Made by a program: the position numbers and the translations under genes. Shown here piece after piece: positions 20,001 to 25,000 of a stretch of DNA of 25,000 nt. Positions within the stretch are counted from its first letter, which is position 1, and each line of letters begins with the position of its first letter. Origin of the DNA: Takakia lepidozioides (lineage: Eukaryota > Streptophyta > Takakiopsida > Takakiales > Takakiaceae); contig JAKLZA010000251.1 in assembly GCA_030704615.1 (NCBI GenBank), forward strand, positions 1 to 25,000, written 5' to 3'. Below the pieces are notes generated by a model. The model was not told the DNA's origin. It did not search any database and was given only the letters and a program-made list of their open reading frames with translations.

Positions 20001-22818
20001 AACCAACAAACTCATGAAGCAACAGACAATTTTCAGAGATGGAACACATTCTCAACCATGGCAAGGTGCCACCCACTTAGACAGGAGTAGTACAGTATGC
20101 CCAAGCACAGGGGCTATCTCTGCAGCTGCACTTGACCACTTTACCCTGAGTCCAAGTCATGATCTATTTTTACTTCTTTCTACCTTCTTTTCCAGCCCTA
20201 CTTCTTTCAAAATCTAAAGGGAGCCCTGATTGTGTGAATAGTCTACCCCTTCAACGGAAGTGTTCCTGAACAAAGTAAGACCGCCTCAGTCTCTTCAATG
20301 ACTCGAATATCATAAGAATTCAAGTAAACCACGTATAGGCCCTGCGAAACCTCACGGTTATATGCAAACTACAATGAATATGGCATGGAGCAGGATACAT
20401 CTGCCTTGTGGACTCCATCTCACAGTGTTGAAAGGTCCTTGTCCAAACTCAAAGAGAGGCTTACAATCGAAACTGAACAGTGTGGCTCTTGCCGGCATAA
20501 CTGCGCTGTGAGTCAAGTAATAGCAATACAACCAAGCGCAAACTTCATATCATGCAAGGATACATCTTACATCCTGTCTTTCTCCTATAATCAGCACGTA
20601 CATATTTAGGGACATGCCATATAAATATGAAATACATCAGCATGCTTCTGTTGCTTTTTAGGTTTATAATTTTCAGGGGACCCTAATGATAGAACATCCA
20701 AGTTCTTGCCTGTATGCTCACAATACATCTCGAAGGCTAGTTCTTTTTCCAGCACTCTATTAAGACAGGTCTGAACTGGATTAACAAAGCTGAGGTGGAA
20801 TCATATTTATCAGATTATAAGTTGGATACAGCCATAAACCACCAAAAAGTCTTTGCCAGTTGGGGACCACTGCACATCATGTATTGGCCCCTCCTTACCT
20901 GGCAAATCACAAGATAAAATGTAGAGAAATTCAACCTCACGTAATCAAGCTGGTTTGCCATGCAACATCCAACATGAGTGAACATAATTCCAGTCTGATT
21001 TTCTATCTGTGGACGTAAACCACAGATCTGAAGGAACAGGACTATTCTTCAAATATCAGTAACATCAAATGAAGGGATTTGCAGTATAGCATGACAATAG
21101 TGTGCCGGCACGCCAGCTATGTGACACAGAGACGACACTCTCATTGGCTTTACCTGCAAGATTCTAATGAGCAAGGATCCAAAGACATACTCAATGGCAC
21201 GGCTCCTTCATGACGGCCATCACTGGTCAAGTAGTGCAATCGAGTCTCCCCATAGTAGCTCTGGTTAGTCTTGTCAACATCCGAATGCGCCAAAACCAGG
21301 ACACCGGTTGATCCTTTGTTCCACATCAATTGGACAGAGGAGGACTTGAAAAAGCTGCGCCGTGCCACAGGTTGGGCTTGGTTCAGTTGTGCTCGCTCAA
21401 ATATGCGCACGCTAGCTGGTGCCCCCTGGGATGGAAAGCAACTTCTTGAAAAGGGGCCACAAGCCTTTTCTCTACTGCACAAGAAATGCCTCATCTCTGA
21501 ACTCAGGGGGCCAATGTTTGCCACACTCAAGCCTGTCCAAGGGGCTGAAGCTTACAACAAGAAAACAATGGGCAGAAAAGCTAACCTTAATCTCAGGGAC
21601 ATAAGCAGCAATGTGTGATGGAGGCGAAGGGGCAAGTCCTACGCCGTCAATTCCTGGCAAGCGTAGCCGATCAACTACGCCTTTTGGAAAGTCACGTCCA
21701 TCAAACAAGTGCGCTTCGTTCGTCACTAGCCGGCATGCGACACTCTCATCTTCACTGAACTGAATAACTGGCCTGGCACAGAAATTCAGCACCAGAATTC
21801 ACCATGCCACTTGAAAGACACATACGCCATTCACTGTCTGCAACCTTAACTATACTTACAATCAGATGCTAAGGAGGGATAGTTGCTGCAATCCTCAATT
21901 TTCAAAACCAGATAGCTGGGGCAACCCAATGCTGTTGTCGAGGTAACTACAACAAGAACAAACAAACCTTTTGTATCTTTATCCACGTCTGCATTCCCAA
22001 AAAATGGAGTGCAAATCAGTGCTTATAAATGGACATCAGGGTTTATGCCAGGGTTTATGTCAGCAACTTTGTCTGTTAATAAGTATGAACATCAAGAGCT
22101 ACTAAAATTGACCACTCTGAAGGTCAGATGCACAAATGTTACTAACCAAGTGCTTTTGGACATAGTCTTCTGAAACTGCTGCAAGACAATGGCTCCTGTG
22201 ACTGCATTCCAGAGAGTCAAATTCTTCTGCTGTCCCACAGGCTTTTGGAAGGTCTGCATATATGTCCCCCGTGGTGAGAAGGCAGTGGCTGTCACACCGG
22301 CAGCTGACAGTGCTAGAACCTCTTTACCAGAGTCACAATCGTATATCAGGACAGCATTTGCTGTGGTCACGGCCAATTTGCTCCCGTCCTCACTGAACTT
22401 TGCTGCTGCGCATGATATCCTGTGTCGATCCGATTCCATCGAAGCCCTCAGCATCTTCTACCATAACATCGTCTATGTTTTGCGAAAAAAAACATGCGGG
22501 CAAATGACTGCGAGACAACTGACAACATAACAACAGCTACAATGTCTCAAGTGCACATGATTGAAACCCTAGACATGTGGTTGCTGCAAATGGACGGGGT
22601 GGATATGAGGCAATAAAGAGTCTACCTGTCGATCGTGGCTTGTGGTTCACCTTCAAAAGGAGGTCCCACCAGCAGCGACAGCCCATCCGGGCCTCTCACT
22701 GCACATGCAAGGGACTACATGTTAAGAAGATCACTTCCACGACCAGAACGAAGTCAGGAGTGTTCAGCCAAACTATACACTAGGTTTGTCAATCCTCACC
22801 CAAAACTCTTTGTGACAT
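17031..22818 (-). CDS. eIF2A: Eukaryotic translation initiation factor 2A (16 exons, 595 aa)
   Basis: eIF2A is a cytosolic beta-propeller factor linked to GTP-independent initiator-tRNA delivery and alternative initiation. Minus-strand exons: 22800-22818, 22626-22698, 22147-22419, 21586-21772, 21191-21425, 20830-20898, 20399-20500, 19930-19970, 19665-19798, 19397-19460, 19080-19191, 18668-18729, 18171-18214, 17780-17891, 17398-17449, 17031-17239. All are GT..AG with agreeing phases, total 1788 nt. The propeller (residues 1-400) shows GTYMQTFQKP, KNLTLWNAVTG, VDKTNQSYYGETRLHYLT, EGPIHDVQWSP, ICLAGFGNLPGDM and VTSEWSPDGR. A linker has PGAYRPPHAS (~440), then ALKNKKRREKQK (~481) and a C-terminal helix (IAKKLRALNKKLRQIEE). 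The 19-nt first exon (MSQRVL) is the weakest call but splices exactly to VRGPDGLSLL. Alternatives: exon 11 may end at 19029, exon 15 may start at 17458, exon 3 may start further upstream. Confidence 0.93.
18489..18704 (-). repeat. 108-bp tandem duplication across the end of eIF2A exon 12
   Basis: Units 18489-18596 and 18597-18704 differ at only one visible base (TTTACAGAAG versus TTTACTGAAG). The second unit holds the last 37 nt of exon 12, its donor CACAG|GTAACT and following intron. The first repeats them inside the intron, creating a decoy donor near 18559-18560. Reading through the true donor meets a stop at once (GTA ACT ACA TAG). Confidence 0.9.
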
Positions 22819-23651
22819 AATGCAAGGGTTCTATGACTAGGCCACAGCTGTCGCTCATCCAGAACGAAAGTTGATGAATCTACAACCCATCTCCAAAGAG
22901 GAATATGACCTTATGTGAAGATTTGCAAGCAACCACCCCTGATAAATAATAGACACAGGGCAGTCCCAGCACCCCTTGCACCTGCATGTATACGTTATGT
23001 TCACAACAAGTTGCTCTAGTTACTGATCTCGCGACCATGCTTGATACTACGAGATGGAACAACCACTTAAAAAAAAAAATGGCGGCAAAAAATATTACCG
23101 AAGAAATTCAAGGGGGACAAAGCACCCATATTGATGGCACCAGCTCCAGATGCAGAGTGAGCACTGAGGAGATCACCAAGCCACAAGCACTCGTAAGATT
23201 CTTCTGCACCTGCAGGTCTCCGACGACCGATTCTTGCAACAGCAGCTCAACACTTGGGGGAAGCACTGAGCTATCAGGGTTTTCAATTTGCTAAGAAGCG
23301 CTGCTTCATCAGATAGCGAATTCAAGGTGACCCCGGCCAAAAAATAACTCTTTTGATATTTCAGAGACTTGACTTTTAGAATGCGGTGATTTTCTGCTTG
23401 GGAATGACTATCGTTGACAGAAGAAGGACGGTTTTGGATCTCGAAGGGAAAGCTGTGAGGGGTTTGTAAGGCTCCGTGTGTAGCCCGTGTTCAGCGGTGA
23501 GGACAGCGCGGGGTACTTGGGAGTTATGTTGGTTGGGGGCGCTTGGCTCACCTCTCTTCTGCTCTCTGTTCTGCTTTGTGTAGGGCGCCTGAATAGTGCC
23601 GCGTTTGGGCGCTGCGCTGGAGTATAGACGGAGATGCCGTTAGGCCGCCCC
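22819..23651 (-). promoter_or_regulatory. Upstream region of eIF2A (5' UTR and probable promoter)
   Basis: No open frame of recognisable origin. No clear TATA box on the minus strand; the stretch 23440-23640 is GC-richer and may hold a TATA-less promoter, as is usual for housekeeping genes. An A-run (23069-23079) precedes ATGGCGGC on the plus strand but opens no sizeable frame. Assignment is by position. Confidence 0.4.
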
Positions 23652-23674
23652 TTAGTTAATGATCAGTTAACTAA
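23652..23674. repeat. Short inverted repeat
   Basis: Arms TTAGTTAA and TTAACTAA (8 bp, perfect) flank TGATCAG, itself holding the palindrome TGATCA. It could form a small hairpin or be a dimeric protein site; too short to interpret. Confidence 0.5.
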
Positions 23675-23679
23675 CTAAT

Positions 23680-24500
23680 GGGAAATAGACAAAGAAAGCT
23701 GAAAACTTCGGGATTGTAGCAATCTCAAGAGTGGGATCAAGTCTTGATCCGATAATCTCGAAAGGATTCATGCTGAGAAGTTCCACTCGCAAAACAATGG
23801 TTTTTGCAAGCTCAGAACTGAGTGCTTCTTAACACCACCAACACTAAAACTTGCCATGACTGTCCAGTAGACAAGGGAGGGTCTGTAGGGAAATTTTGGG
23901 TGACCATGACGTGATGGGCATCCTCGCACCTAGGTTGCACAGATCTTTCAAGAGCTCCTCCATCTACACGCATAACCAAACTAGTTTCAGAAACACCTAC
24001 CCACAACATTTCAGGTCCTGCCATCTGCATCACAAGGGTGCTTTGGGATGCATGACTTGGGAATTGATCCTGCGGAAGTGCACCGTACTTGGAAAATTCA
24101 TCTCTACTTGCATAAAGTATTCACTCAACCTTTGTGATACCATGATACAATTCTGTCAATCAGGCTGAATAGTACCAATGCTTCCTGTATAAGTCAAAAC
24201 TTGAGTGTGGACGGGCTGCTACACTTGCACATCTCTGGACTCGGAGAGGATTTGACTGATGATATAACCATACCAAGCTGTACTGTTTTTCCTGGGTAGG
24301 ACATCCAAGTTGGTGTGTAGGATGAAAGTTAGAGCATAATCATTGCTTGATCATTGAAGCAGGATAGCGATCCCCTCCTCGGCCCTCATGGTAAGCTCGA
24401 ACCTGCTACTGTTCCCTTCTTCTTTCTCATAGCAAATCCAGCCAATCCCAAAAGATGCCGTGGATTCCCACAGCAGAGTGCTCCTGCTTATCTTACTCAC
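23680..24500. other. Intergenic, no gene recognised
   Basis: Open frames 23812-24033 (minus, 73 codons) and 23896-24168 (plus, 90 codons) overlap on opposite strands, and neither has a recognisable motif. No RNA gene was seen. Confidence 0.5.
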
Positions 24501-24534
24501 TCCAACTCCTCCTCAGTCAGAACCAGTGTTGGAC

Positions 24535-24680
24535 CGGTATCATAAACATTTCATACCAGCCAGGGTCTGGTATTGTCCTTGGAGAGGCCTCCTTCATACC
24601 TGGATGGGTATCAAAGTAGATATTAAACTTTTAATGTACCAGTCTGGTATATACATTGTTTTTGTTTGGCCTGGTATGGT
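24535..24680. repeat. Cluster of CTGGTAT/ATACCAG inverted motifs
   Basis: ATACCAG (24553-24559) pairs with CTGGTAT (24567-24573) across 7 nt; TACCAG (24637-24642) pairs with CTGGTA (24644-24649) across 1 nt; a further CTGGTAT lies at 24671-24677, with variants CCGGTATC (24534-24541) and CATACCTGG (24595-24603). The density suggests a repeat-derived sequence able to fold, possibly part of a transposon or SINE-like end. Confidence 0.45.
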
Positions 24681-24727
24681 ACATATCAGTATTGCAAATT
24701 TCAAATTTTATATTGGGGGTATATCTC

Positions 24728-24750
24728 TTTTTTTTTCTTTTTTTTTTTGA
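24728..24750 (-). repeat. T-rich tract, possible poly(A) end of a minus-strand retroposon
   Basis: A T-run broken by one C (T9-C-T11 pattern) lies directly right of the CTGGTAT cluster. On the minus strand it reads as an A-tract. A retroposed tail is possible, but no target-site duplication or body could be identified. Confidence 0.3.
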
Positions 24751-24789
24751 CAAAGGGACATAGGCCTCTCATTTTACAATAATTGGGAT

Positions 24790-25000
24790 GATATGGCGCA
24801 CACGCGAGCTGACCGGTGGGCCCCGCGCATGGACGCCCGGCTCCCCCACCCGGACCCCCCCCGCCCGCCGCTGCGTGCGGTCGCCCACCTGCTGCCGCGC
24901 CCGCGGCAGCCCCGCCCCCAGTCCGGCGCGACCAGTCTGTTGCCCGTGAGTCCAGTTCCCCTCAGTCCGCCAAACTGCCAGTCTGCCGGCCAGTCTGCTG
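24790..25000. other. Abruptly GC-rich right edge with CAGTC words and a hairpin
   Basis: Composition changes from AT-rich to strongly GC-rich at about 24790. A perfect hairpin, GCTGCCGCG / CGCGGCAGC (24891-24910, 2-nt loop), is followed by repeated CCAGTC/CAGTCC words from about 24918 to the edge. It may be a CpG-rich promoter, a coding exon of a gene lying to the right, or a repeat start; the window ends too soon to tell. Confidence 0.4.

Noticed and set aside
20640-20790. Minus-strand stretch resembling a ClpP-type tail (EMYCEHTGKNLDV) in an eIF2A intron
   Set aside because: Similarity is a few residues only, with no ClpP catalytic motif nearby; the flanking eIF2A exons splice cleanly across it.
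21271-21618. 115-codon plus-strand open frame
   Set aside because: Antisense shadow of eIF2A exons 4 and 5, which are strongly conserved on the minus strand.
23812-24168. Opposed open frames considered as a retroelement remnant
   Set aside because: Neither frame shows reverse transcriptase, integrase or protease motifs.

Overview
The window looks like nuclear DNA of a non-seed land plant (moss, lycophyte or fern grade). It has intron-rich genes with GT..AG introns of about 90 to 560 bp, plant TATA boxes, a nucleus-encoded DYW-type PPR RNA-editing protein with seven near-identical P-L-S triplets, a plastid-type DUF1818 protein and a eukaryotic eIF2A. The species cannot be fixed from the sequence, and nothing prokaryotic, organellar or viral was seen.

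Layout. (1) 1-1476, minus: 5' part of a Gly/Thr-rich dehydrin-like LEA gene that runs off the left edge. Its exons 2 and 3 are products of a tandem genomic duplication that also copied intron sequence; a TATA box lies at 1711-1720. (2) 2490-4240: a leader-like stretch (telo-box, good splice donor) followed by a decayed fragment of a rhamnose-synthase/UDP-glucose 4,6-dehydratase gene. (3) 4246-7275, plus: a 1009-codon PLS-DYW PPR reading frame with no usable ATG at its 5' end. (4) 9122-12616, minus: a seven-exon gene for a plastid-targeted DUF1818 protein, rebuilt exon by exon with consistent phases (319 aa). (5) 13150-16230: non-coding, repeat-rich DNA with a ~1.03 kb element bounded by ~100-bp inverted repeats and filled with internal repeats, then a broken second copy of DUF1818 exon 5. 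(6) 17031-22818, minus: a complete 16-exon eIF2A gene (595 aa), also rebuilt with consistent phases and carrying a recent 108-bp tandem duplication across an exon end. (7) 22819-25000: eIF2A upstream region, then intergenic DNA with palindromes, a pyrimidine tract and a very GC-rich right edge.

The genes do not form a pathway; they are unrelated nuclear loci (stress protection, organelle RNA editing, plastid function, translation). The more interesting signals are structural: growth of the LEA protein by exon duplication, a readable PPR code, the inverted-repeat element next to a displaced exon copy, and the RHM fragment upstream of a PPR frame that lacks a start codon. I found no convincing evidence of a wholly new biological system.
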